Positions 34,219-42,357 of a DNA stretch of 64,000 bases are shown here, one piece after another; position 1 is the first letter of the stretch; the number at the start of each line of letters is the position of its first letter. The translations under genes were made by a program, and so were the position numbers. The DNA lies in contig CAZYVI010000015.1 in assembly GCA_964651245.1 (NCBI GenBank), positions 1 to 64,000 on the forward strand, read 5' to 3'. Under the pieces are notes generated by a model, which had not been told where the DNA came from, made no database searches, and worked only from the letters and a program-made list of their open reading frames with translations. Source of the DNA: Avedoeria sp964651245 (GTDB taxonomy: Bacteria; Chloroflexota; Anaerolineae; Epilineales; Epilineaceae).

Positions 34219-34740
34219 CTACGCCGCGTCGTGGACCGTGACCTTGATCATCTGCACCGGCGTGATCGGGCTGTCGCGCCGGTCGGTCGGCGTCGACTCG
34301 ATGGCGCGCACGACGTCCATGCCCTCAGTGACCTTGCCGAACACCGGGTGCTTCGATGCGCCCGGCGTGAAGAAGTCGAGGTAGGCGTTGTGCTTGGTGT
34401 TGATGAAGAACTGCGCGCCGCCGGAGTCGGGCTGACCGGTGTTGGCCATCGACAGCGTGCCGGGCTCGTTGGAGAGCTTCTGGTCGAGCGGGTGCTCGTC
34501 CTTGACGCGCCCCAGCGGCGAGCCGCCGGTGCCGGCGCGCGGGCTGTGCGGGTCGGTGCTGTGCTCGCAGCCGAACTGGATCATGAAGTCCTGGATGACG
34601 CGGTGGAAGTGGAGTCCGTCGTAGAAGCCGGACTTGGCCAGCGCAATAAAGTTGCCGGCGGTGATCGGCATCTGCTCGAGGTAGATCTCGGCGGTGAACG
34701 TGCCGAGCGAGGTCTCGAAGGTGGCGGTCGGGTTGGGCAT
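34219..34740 (-). CDS. Cyclophilin-type peptidyl-prolyl cis-trans isomerase
   Basis: The product is 173 residues, a single cyclophilin domain without signal peptide, so cytoplasmic. It catalyses proline isomerisation in folding. Active-site patterns: FHRVIQDFMIQFG (catalytic Arg and Phe/Met), TGGSPL, SMANTGQPDSGGAQFFINT and HPVFGKVTEGMDVV. The variant insert CEHSTDPHSPRAGTG is common in short bacterial forms. It is upstream of aroE on the same strand, but aroE has its own promoter. A TATACT box lies about 93 nt upstream of its start. Confidence 0.95.
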   Translation of the reverse strand: MPNPTATFETSLGTFTAEIYLEQMPITAGNFIALAKSGFYDGLHFHRVIQDFMIQFGCEHSTDPHSPRAGTGGSPLGRVKDEHPLDQKLSNEPGTLSMANTGQPDSGGAQFFINTKHNAYLDFFTPGASKHPVFGKVTEGMDVVRAIESTPTDRRDSPITPVQMIKVTVHDAA

Positions 34741-34832
34741 GAGGGTCGCGATCCTGGGTGTGGGCGCGGCGGGCCGGCTGAGAGGGCGGCTGGGCGGTCG
34801 GCGCCGCGGGGTGGGAGCGGGGTGAGACGGAG

Positions 34833-34838
34833 AGTATA
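34833..34838 (-). promoter_or_regulatory. Possible -10 box (TATACT) for the cyclophilin gene
   Basis: TATACT on the minus strand is one mismatch from consensus and would give a leader of about 86 nt before the ATG at 34740. It lies just past the end of the propeller-like gene upstream. The intervening 34741-34832 is G/C-rich with no clear terminator. Confidence 0.4.
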
Positions 34839-34849
34839 GAGCCAGGGTG

Positions 34850-36442
34850 TTAGCGGCGCGCGAATCGCACGTATGGCGACGTGACGCCGTTGGACGGTGA
34901 AGGCCCGGCGCCGTCCGACGCGGAGACCCACGGCAGCGCGAGCAGGTACCGGGAAGAGAACGACCAGGGATCGCGGATCCACCCTGGCGTGGGGCACGCC
35001 GCCGACGGGACGGCCGTTGCCGGCGCCGCGCGATCGGCGGTCACGATGCCCGCGAGGTCGTTGTAGACGTCGTACGGGCACACGGTGACGGCGTGGCGGA
35101 GCCGGAGCGTGCCGCCGCAGCCATCGACCGCCACGATCAGCGCATCCGCCGCGCCTTCGTTGCCGGCCACGATCAGCTGGGAGCCGTCGGCGCTCCAGGC
35201 GATGGGGCCGCTCATCATCCGCCGGTCGTCGATCAGCGGGCTGACGACCGGCGTGATCGCCAGCCGCGCAAGCTCGGTCGCCGTGCCGGCGACGGGGTCG
35301 ACGGCGAAGACGCCCACCTTGTCGCCGCCGTGGACGGCGACGAGCCCGAGGTTGTTCGGGCCGTGGCTGGCCGCCAGCGCGCCGGCGAAGGCGTAGTCCG
35401 CCGGAAGGGTGGCGGTGACGGTCCGGGCGGCGTCGCCGACCATGGCGCGCAGGTTGGCGAACGTCAGCTCCCGGGCGCGCCAGCGGTTGACGACGGCCCA
35501 CAGCGGCTGCGGCCCGCGCGCATCGCGCGACGGGCCCAGGAGCGTGGCATATGCGATCCGCCCGTTCTGGAGCCAGCTGTGCACGCCGACCTCGCGGAGA
35601 CCGGCGCCGGGCGGCTCGTCGACCACCACGGAGGGCAGCTCGATGGCCGCGACGTGGGCGGTGAGGCTGCGGCGGTCGAGGATGTGAAGCCGAAGGCGAT
35701 GTTCACGCACGACCTCGGCCGCCGTCGCCGCCGTGAAGGCCGTCTGACTGAGCACGTAGACGGTGCGTCCGTTGGGGTCGGGCAGGATCTCCACCGGCAG
35801 TTCGTTCCGCGTCGAGAAAAACGCGTCTAGCGGGTTGACGTCCTGCCGATCGGCGCGGCTCGAAAGCCAGGGCAGCGGGATCCGACCGACGCCCAATCCC
35901 ACGCCCGTCCCACCGACGCCGAACCACAACGCCCCATCCAGAATCGCGGTCGCCGAACCCACGAGCTGGAGCCGACCACTACGGCTATCGAGCCGGCGCG
36001 AGGCCCAGACCGTGGTGTCGTTGTCACGGGCGTCCATGAGTTGGAGGGTCTTAGGGCCGCCCCCACCCCCGGAGGCGAAGGCCGACAGGTCCGCGGCAGC
36101 GCTCAGGTCGCTGCGCGATCCGAGCTTCGGGCTGAGCACGCGCACGGCGCCCGTCGCCAGGTCGATCGCCGAGATCGCGCCGCAGCCGGGGAGGTTGCCC
36201 CCGGCGCCGCTCGTGACGACGTACGCCGTGGTCGCCGGGTCGAGGCCGTCGAGGAGGTCGAGCGCTCGGACGCGCGGGGCCGCGCCGCCCGGCGAGCCCC
36301 AAGCGCCCCCGGCGAGGCCGCCGGCCACGAGCCCGGCGACGACCATCGCCCATCGTCCCGTCCGCGCGGGCCGCTGAGCCGCAACCTCGACGGCGTGGTC
36401 GCCGCTGGGCAGCCCGCGATCGTCGGCCGCTTGCCCGTCCAT
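34850..36442 (-). CDS. Membrane-anchored propeller-like protein of unknown function
   Basis: The product is 530 residues with no recognised family. A cytoplasmic start of about 30 residues precedes one membrane helix (about 32-50, AMVVAGLVAGGLAGGAWG). The rest reads as repeated beta-strands resembling a WD40/PD40-type propeller (ATTAYVVTSGAGG, GRTVYVLSQTAF, GPIAWSADGSQLIVAGNE). Four cysteines near the end (about 450-500) could form disulfides outside the cell. It starts 39 nt after the cyclase-NTPase fusion with a GAGGAGG ribosome site, so they are likely co-transcribed and may act together. The tail has no sorting motif. Confidence 0.6.
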   Translation of the reverse strand: MDGQAADDRGLPSGDHAVEVAAQRPARTGRWAMVVAGLVAGGLAGGAWGSPGGAAPRVRALDLLDGLDPATTAYVVTSGAGGNLPGCGAISAIDLATGAVRVLSPKLGSRSDLSAAADLSAFASGGGGGPKTLQLMDARDNDTTVWASRRLDSRSGRLQLVGSATAILDGALWFGVGGTGVGLGVGRIPLPWLSSRADRQDVNPLDAFFSTRNELPVEILPDPNGRTVYVLSQTAFTAATAAEVVREHRLRLHILDRRSLTAHVAAIELPSVVVDEPPGAGLREVGVHSWLQNGRIAYATLLGPSRDARGPQPLWAVVNRWRARELTFANLRAMVGDAARTVTATLPADYAFAGALAASHGPNNLGLVAVHGGDKVGVFAVDPVAGTATELARLAITPVVSPLIDDRRMMSGPIAWSADGSQLIVAGNEGAADALIVAVDGCGGTLRLRHAVTVCPYDVYNDLAGIVTADRAAPATAVPSAACPTPGWIRDPWSFSSRYLLALPWVSASDGAGPSPSNGVTSPYVRFARR

Positions 36443-36481
36443 CCGCTGCCTCCTCTTGGCATGGGTAGAACGTCTCCCAAG

Positions 36482-39400
36482 CTACGATGGCTCTGCCTGC
36501 CCCACCCGCACGAGCCGGAAGCCCTGGTAGTCGCCGCGCTCGTCGGGGAAGTTACCACGTCGAACGCTCGATTCCGCCCCCGCGGCTCGCGCGTACCATG
36601 CGCTGCCGCGCACCACCCGGAGCCATTCGCTGCCCGCCTCGCGGGCGAGGACTTCGTCGTGGTCGGCGTGCGGGCCGTCCACCGCCGCAACGCCTACGTC
36701 GGTGCCCCAGAGCCCCGTCGTCCACTCGCTGCAGCTCCCTTCGAGGTCGCTCACGCCCTCGGGCGTGTCGCCTTCCGGGAAGACGCCGACGACGCTCGGA
36801 CGCCGCAGGTGGGTGGCGAGGGTGTTGGCCCTGAGCGCCTCGCCCGTCTCGCCGTACGGGAAGCGGCGACCCGTCATGCCGCGCGCCGCCGCCTCCCACT
36901 CGGTCTCCCGTGGCAGCCGGAACGGCTCGCCTGTCTGGGCCGACAGCCACGCGCAGTAGGCGCGCGCCTCGTGCCAGCAGACGCCCACCACCGGCTGCAA
37001 GGGGTTGTTGCAGCGCTCGTCGCGCCACAGCGCCGGCTCCGTCAGCCGCCCGCCGGGGTAGAGCTCGCTGAGGTGGGCCTCGAGATCCTCCTCGGTCATC
37101 GCCAAGCGGCGCTGGAAGCGCTCGTAGATCGCATCGTCGATCTGGCCGGTGTCGTGCAGCTCCTCGAGCGCCTCGGGGTGCTGCCGGAACAGGGCCAGGG
37201 TGAAGCGGGCGCCCCGCTTGGTCACCTCGGCCGTGCCCTCGCCGCGCCGCCACGCCCGCGCGTCCTCGGATGCCCACCAGCGGTCGTCCTCGTAGCCGCC
37301 GGCGTCCATGAAACAGGCGTACTCCGCGTTCGTCACCGCGAAGCGGCCGATGGCGAACGGGGCCAACGTCACGACCTGTTGCGGCAGTCGGGTCCACGTA
37401 GTCCCGTCCGGGTCGTCACCTTCGCCCGGGTCGTGGCCGATGGGGTAGGCACCCCCGGCGATGTCGACCATCGGCGGGCGGAGATACGCGCCGTGGGGAC
37501 CTTCCGCTCGCTCGAAGCGCGGGTCGCCGATCCAGCCCAGCACCTGCCCCGCCTCCAGACGAGCCCGCAGGTCGGCCTCGACGTCGCGACAGCGCGCCGC
37601 CAGCGCCCAGCGCAGATCGCCCAGGAGCGACTCGCTCAACCGTGCGCGCACCGTCGAGACCCGGGCGGACTGGCCGGCGACCACCAGGTTCACTGGGATG
37701 AGCGCGCGGACGAACGCCTCGGGGTCCGCGGACATCGCCGCGGCCAGGATCGTGGTCTCCTCCCACCCGGTCGTCGGCAGCGCCGGCAGGGCGTCGCCCG
37801 GCGCCAGCGTCGCCACGAGGTCGCCCAGGGGCGGCCGGATCTCCGCCGCGCGCCAAGGCGTGCGCACCCGCTCGGGCTGCGGTTCGCGCGCGAGCATGCG
37901 CGCCGCGAAGTACTCCTGCAGCAGCTGGTGCCGGTAGAGCACCTCGTCCGCCGCGGGCTCCTCGTCCAACACGCCGATGGCCACGCCCGCCTTCACCAGC
38001 CGCTCGTCGTCGGCGTGGTCCAGCAGGTCGAGCGCCTGGTCGAAGTGGAGCCGCACCTGGTGGGCGCCGCCGGCCGCGTCCGCCACCTGCATCTGGTAGG
38101 CCAGCTCCGACAACTTCGGCAGGAGCGCCCCGCGCTCCGGCAGGTCGTACGGGTTCTGCCACTGCCATTGGGCCAGGCGCCGCACATCGCGGCTGGACAG
38201 CAGCGCCTCCAGCGCGAACAGCGGGTTGTCGTTCTCGACCTCGCGCTTGAGGGCCTGCCGCACGAAGCCGGTGAACAGCCCGGCGCGGTCCCGGGCCAGA
38301 TCGCCGGTGGCCTCGACCTGGTCCACGAGCAGCGCCAGGAAGAACGGCGCCCGCAAGGCGTCCAACTGCGGCGTGCCGGCGATGGCCTGCCAGATGTCCT
38401 CGCCGCGCACCGGGCTGTAGGCACGCAGGAACGCCCGGACCTGGTCGTCGGCCAGCGGCTCGATGCGCACCTGGGGGACGCGGAGGTCAGGGGTGGAGAG
38501 CGGGGCGGAGTAGTCCAAGCTGCGGCAGCTGAAGACGACGCGGTTGCCGGGCCGCTCACGGGCAAGGCGCACCAGCCAGTCTTTCCATCCGCCGACCCGC
38601 AGCCAGTACTCGCGCTCGTCGGCCGTCGGCATCTCGTTGAGCGCGTCCAACAGCAGCGTGACGCGTCCCTCGGCCAGCAGCTCGTCCAGCGGCGGGAGCG
38701 CGGGGAAGCGCTCGGCCCATCGGGCGGCCAGCCACACGCCCGGCAGCGGGGGCGCCGCCCCTGGTGTCTCGGGCGTGTACTGGTTCAGCGCGGCAAAGAA
38801 GGTGATGGGGTCGCCCGCTCTCTCCCCGCGCAGCGCCGCGATGGCCGTGTCCAGCTCGAGGTGCCGCAACAGCGTGCTCTTGCCGCTGCCCGGCGGACCC
38901 AGGACCACGAGGACCGGGTCGGGCACGGCCGCCAGAAGCTCGCTGAGCCCCTCGTACCGCTGCGGCGTCGCCGCCCAGCGGTCGTCCGTGACCTCTTCGC
39001 CCCGGTCGACCCACAGCGAGAGCGCCACGAACCGCCCGTCCAGCCGATAGCGGGGCTGGCTCCACTCGGCGACCCGGCCCAGGCGGTACTCGGTGAGGTC
39101 GGCGGGGCGATGCCGCGCCGCCTCGCGAACCTGGGCGGCTGTCAGCACGACCGTGGCGACGTCGCGGCGGATCACCCGGTGCAGGGCCTCGAACGTCTCG
39201 CCCACGCTCCGCACCGCCTGCGTCGGCTCCAGGGCATCGCCGGCGTCCGATGCCGTGGCGTCGGCGACGACGATGCGCTCCCGGGGACCGAGCTCGCCCG
39301 CGGTCGCGAGGGAGCGCGTGTCGTCCGGCAGACCGGGCGCGGTCACCTGCCAGATGTGCTCGGCGTGCCGTAAGTCCTTCAAGCGATGCTCGCCCAGGTC

Positions 39401-39868
39401 GCGCAGGCCGGCGCCCTCGGGCAGGTGGTCCGCCATCCCCGCCCGCGCCGTCGACGAGAGCAGTACCTGCCCGCCATGCCCGGCGGAGGCGAGGCGCGCG
39501 GTGCGGTTCAGGGCCGGGCCGAAGTAGTCGCCGCCGCGCGCCTCGGCGTGACCGCTGTGCAGGCCCATGCGCACGCGCACGGCGCCGAACGCGGCCCCGA
39601 ACGCGCTCCAGTCTTCGGACAGCAGGGCCGCCTGGGCGTCCAGCGCCGCCTGCAGGGCCGACGGCGCCTCGGCGAAGGCGCCGTAGAACGCGTCGCCGAC
39701 GGTCTTGAAGACATGCCCGCCGCGGCCCTCGATGGCGCCGCGCAGGATCTCGTCATGGCGCACCAGCGCTGACGACATGGCGTCGCCCTGGTGCTCCCAT
39801 CGCTGGGTCGAGCCCTCGATGTCGGTGAACAGAAAGGTGAGCGTGCCGGTGGGCAGGGGGCCCGTCAT
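36482..39868 (-). CDS. Class III nucleotide cyclase - STAND/NACHT-like NTPase - FGE-fold fusion protein
   Basis: The product is 1128 residues, cytoplasmic, with no signal peptide or membrane helix. Residues 1-175 are a class III adenylate/guanylate cyclase domain with both metal aspartates (D16 in FTDIEGST, D59 in KTVGDAF) and the catalytic Asn/Arg in ALNRTARLAS (N121, R122). Residues about 305-560 are a P-loop NTPase: Walker A GPPGSGKST (324-332) and a NACHT-like Walker B LLLDALNE (405-412). A helical region follows. From 800 to the end is an FGE-sulfatase-type domain (MVDIAGGAYPIG, LPRETEWEAAARG, GFRLVR). The catalytic cysteines of true formylglycine enzymes are absent near RVVRGSAW, so this part is probably a binding module. 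The architecture suggests ligand-gated cyclic-nucleotide signalling, possibly NLR-like defence. Neither role is proven. Confidence 0.82.
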   Translation of the reverse strand: MTGPLPTGTLTFLFTDIEGSTQRWEHQGDAMSSALVRHDEILRGAIEGRGGHVFKTVGDAFYGAFAEAPSALQAALDAQAALLSEDWSAFGAAFGAVRVRMGLHSGHAEARGGDYFGPALNRTARLASAGHGGQVLLSSTARAGMADHLPEGAGLRDLGEHRLKDLRHAEHIWQVTAPGLPDDTRSLATAGELGPRERIVVADATASDAGDALEPTQAVRSVGETFEALHRVIRRDVATVVLTAAQVREAARHRPADLTEYRLGRVAEWSQPRYRLDGRFVALSLWVDRGEEVTDDRWAATPQRYEGLSELLAAVPDPVLVVLGPPGSGKSTLLRHLELDTAIAALRGERAGDPITFFAALNQYTPETPGAAPPLPGVWLAARWAERFPALPPLDELLAEGRVTLLLDALNEMPTADEREYWLRVGGWKDWLVRLARERPGNRVVFSCRSLDYSAPLSTPDLRVPQVRIEPLADDQVRAFLRAYSPVRGEDIWQAIAGTPQLDALRAPFFLALLVDQVEATGDLARDRAGLFTGFVRQALKREVENDNPLFALEALLSSRDVRRLAQWQWQNPYDLPERGALLPKLSELAYQMQVADAAGGAHQVRLHFDQALDLLDHADDERLVKAGVAIGVLDEEPAADEVLYRHQLLQEYFAARMLAREPQPERVRTPWRAAEIRPPLGDLVATLAPGDALPALPTTGWEETTILAAAMSADPEAFVRALIPVNLVVAGQSARVSTVRARLSESLLGDLRWALAARCRDVEADLRARLEAGQVLGWIGDPRFERAEGPHGAYLRPPMVDIAGGAYPIGHDPGEGDDPDGTTWTRLPQQVVTLAPFAIGRFAVTNAEYACFMDAGGYEDDRWWASEDARAWRRGEGTAEVTKRGARFTLALFRQHPEALEELHDTGQIDDAIYERFQRRLAMTEEDLEAHLSELYPGGRLTEPALWRDERCNNPLQPVVGVCWHEARAYCAWLSAQTGEPFRLPRETEWEAAARGMTGRRFPYGETGEALRANTLATHLRRPSVVGVFPEGDTPEGVSDLEGSCSEWTTGLWGTDVGVAAVDGPHADHDEVLAREAGSEWLRVVRGSAWYARAAGAESSVRRGNFPDERGDYQGFRLVRVGQAEPS

Positions 39869-39949
39869 CGGCGGGCCTCGGATGCGCGGCCCCTCGCGAC
39901 GTCGCCGCCGGTCGCCGTGACCCGGCGCACCGCGCCCAGCCCCGTCACG

Positions 39950-42232
39950 CTACCTCCCTCCCGTCACCGTCACCCCCGCCGCCCCGGGCCGCTGGCTGTC
40001 GACGCCCGCCGCCATCCAGCGCCAGGCGCCGGCCGTGCCGCGCACCTCGAACGGCGCCGCCAGGGTGCCGTCGGCGCCGGCGGCGGCGGTGCCGAGGTCG
40101 AAGCGCAGCCGGGTGTCGGGTTCGAGGGCCCAGTGGTGGACGGTCTCGCCGGCGTCGAAGCCGGCGCCGCGGCCGGTGAAGCGCGTCGCGGGGGCGCCGC
40201 TGGCCGGGTCGACGCTCAGCGACGGCCAGGCTGCCGGCGTGCCGGTGCAGGCCACCACCGCCACGTCGTCGATCGTGAACGTCGTGGCGTCGCGCTTGTT
40301 GCTGCCGGCGCTGAAGATGAGCATCTGGGTGCGGTCCAGCGGCAGCGCCTGCGCCGACAGCCGCCAGCCGTCGCGCCCCGAGAGGTTGCTCAGCACCTCG
40401 AGCGCGCTCGCGGCCGCCGTCGAGCCGTCGACCGAGACGCGCACCCAGTCGAACGGGTCCTTGCTCGTCGCCGCCTCGCCCGACTGCATCCGCCACCAGT
40501 AGACGACGTGCGCCGACGCCGTGCCGGGCGGCAGCGTGATCTTCTGGCGCAGGTCGGCCGTGACATCGTTGCGGCCCAGCAGCTTGGCGCCGAGCTTGCC
40601 GCCGCTGCGGTCGCTGGCGGCGGCGCCCGCCTCGCCGTCGAGGGTCCAGCCGCGGGTGCCGTCCTCGAAGGTGCCGTTCGTGAGCACATTGCGGCAGGCC
40701 TGCGGCCCGGCCGTCGGCTCGGGGCGCGGCGTCGGGCTGGGGCCGGGCGTCGGCACGGCGGTCGGCTCGGCGGGCGTCGGCGAGGGCGGCGGCGTGCGCG
40801 TCGGCGCCGGCGTCGGCGGCAGCACGGCCCGCGTGCCGCAGGCGTCGATCCGGACCGCCTTGAGCTGGCCCAGGTCGCCCCAGGCGTGGGCGAACGCCAC
40901 GTCGCCGTCGGGCATCGTCTGCATGTCGTTGCGCGCCCCGATCGGCGCGTCGATGGCGACCGGTCCCTCGAGGATCGCCCCGTCGCGGGTGATCTCGGCG
41001 ATGAGGTGCGACCCGTTGGCCGTCCACGACGCCAGGAAGGCGTCGCGGCCGTAGCGGGCCAGGTGCGGCCCGTCCTCGGTGACGCCGGCCGTGTTCGTCA
41101 GCCAGCGGACGGTCCCGACATCGGCCTCGTTGCTGACGTGGACGATGCCGACGTCGGTCGAGGTCCGGCCCTCGGGCGAGGCGAAGCTCATCAGGAAGCC
41201 GTCGGGCAGCGGCACCCAGCCGCCCAGGCGCGCGTCGGAGTTGCCGCCGCCGTCGCCGGACGGCTCCTCGCGGATCAGGCGTTCGCGGTGGTTGAAGTGG
41301 AAGCCCTCCTTGGGGAAGGCGTCTGACAGGCAGACCGGGCCGAAGCGCGTCCCGTTGTGGGCCAGGCGCAGGTCGAGGCTGTGGCTGCAGCCCCAGTCCC
41401 AGCCCTCGCGCTCGCGCGTCACCTTGTTGCCCTGGGCGTCGAAGAACCAGAACAGGTCGCCCTGGTGCTTGCCCTGGGCGCCCCAGAACTGGGTGTGGCC
41501 GAAGTAGGCGCCGTAGATCCCCTCGGCGAACACGAGCCGCCCTTCGTGGCCCCAGCTGTCGACCCACTTGCTGCCGGTGACGGTCTGCGACTGGAGCCCG
41601 ACGAGCGCGTTGTCGAACACCGGCTCGCCCGCGGCGTCGAGCCGCACCAGCGCCATCACGTTGCCGCGGGCCACCAGCATCGCCACGCCGCCGTCGGCGT
41701 GGGCCACGAGGCCGCGCACGGTGTCGCCGGCGACCGTGAAGTCGGGTCCGGCCCGCAGGCCGTCGCCGTCGATCGGCGTGACGTGGACCCGGCCGTCGGC
41801 GTCGCTCCAGGCCACCTTGGCCCCGCCGTCGGCCTGCGGCGCCAGGTAGATCGGCCATGTTGTCCGGCCGCGGCCGCTCGACACCTGGACCTGGTCGGGC
41901 GCGACGTCGATCGGCGTGACCCGGACGCGCTCGGCCAGCGGGCCGCAGACGGCGGTCGTGGGCGTGGCGGTCGGCAGGTCGGTCGCCGTCGGCTCCGGCG
42001 ACGGCGTCGCGCTCGGCGCCGCCGTGGCCGCCGCCGTCGGGACGCTCGGCGCCCAGGTGCGGTCGTGGCGGGCGACGGCCAGCGGGAGGAAGATCGCGTG
42101 CGGGCCGCGGTCGTCCTGCTGGCCGCGCGCGCCGGCCGGCGGGCCGCCGGCGACGGCCATGGCGGCCAGGAGCCCCGCACACGCGGCGCGCGCCGCCGCA
42201 AGGAATCGCACCGACCCGCTGCGCTGCTCCAT
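39950..42232 (-). CDS. Secreted propeller protein with TP-linkers and CBM-like C-terminal domain
   Basis: The product is 760 residues. A signal peptide (FLAAARAACAGLLAAMAVAG) precedes FLPLAVAR (48-55) and a Pro/Thr linker (60-95). A beta-rich region of about 360 residues without family match follows, with repeated 'DG' hairpins like a propeller. A second Pro/Thr linker (TPAEPTAVPTPGPSPTPRP) leads to a jelly-roll-like domain (NGTFEDGTRGWTLDG ... TFTIDDVAVVAC) resembling carbohydrate-binding modules. The end is an IPT-like module (ASGAPATRFTGRGAGFDAGE). The ATG has an AGGGGGG ribosome site and is the start of the signal peptide; longer in-frame starts run into the divergent gene. Role unknown; surface glycan binding is plausible. 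Confidence 0.65.
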   Translation of the reverse strand: MEQRSGSVRFLAAARAACAGLLAAMAVAGGPPAGARGQQDDRGPHAIFLPLAVARHDRTWAPSVPTAAATAAPSATPSPEPTATDLPTATPTTAVCGPLAERVRVTPIDVAPDQVQVSSGRGRTTWPIYLAPQADGGAKVAWSDADGRVHVTPIDGDGLRAGPDFTVAGDTVRGLVAHADGGVAMLVARGNVMALVRLDAAGEPVFDNALVGLQSQTVTGSKWVDSWGHEGRLVFAEGIYGAYFGHTQFWGAQGKHQGDLFWFFDAQGNKVTREREGWDWGCSHSLDLRLAHNGTRFGPVCLSDAFPKEGFHFNHRERLIREEPSGDGGGNSDARLGGWVPLPDGFLMSFASPEGRTSTDVGIVHVSNEADVGTVRWLTNTAGVTEDGPHLARYGRDAFLASWTANGSHLIAEITRDGAILEGPVAIDAPIGARNDMQTMPDGDVAFAHAWGDLGQLKAVRIDACGTRAVLPPTPAPTRTPPPSPTPAEPTAVPTPGPSPTPRPEPTAGPQACRNVLTNGTFEDGTRGWTLDGEAGAAASDRSGGKLGAKLLGRNDVTADLRQKITLPPGTASAHVVYWWRMQSGEAATSKDPFDWVRVSVDGSTAAASALEVLSNLSGRDGWRLSAQALPLDRTQMLIFSAGSNKRDATTFTIDDVAVVACTGTPAAWPSLSVDPASGAPATRFTGRGAGFDAGETVHHWALEPDTRLRFDLGTAAAGADGTLAAPFEVRGTAGAWRWMAAGVDSQRPGAAGVTVTGGR

Positions 42233-42345
42233 CGTCGTCCCCCCTGGAAGCCGCCCGCTCACCTCGCCACTGACGCGCAAGGGTAGTCGATCGGCCAGAG
42301 GCCGCGCAAGGGGCGCCGGCGACCGGCCGCCGTCCGGCGCCCGGC

Positions 42346-42351
42346 TACAAT
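42346..42351 (+). promoter_or_regulatory. -10 box (TACAAT) of leaderless hydrolase gene
   Basis: TACAAT lies 6 nt before the ATG at 42358 with no ribosome site. It is the third clear case of this spacing. On the minus strand a TACCCT (42285-42280) may drive the secreted protein gene at 42232, so the region 42233-42357 is a divergent promoter. Confidence 0.5.
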
Positions 42352-42357
42352 CGCCGG

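Noticed and set aside
36482..36640. Variable region of a diversity-generating retroelement at the end of the FGE-fold domain
   Set aside because: FGE-fold C-termini are common retroelement targets, but the region is not enriched in adenine-variable (AAY) codons and no reverse transcriptase or template repeat is visible in the window.
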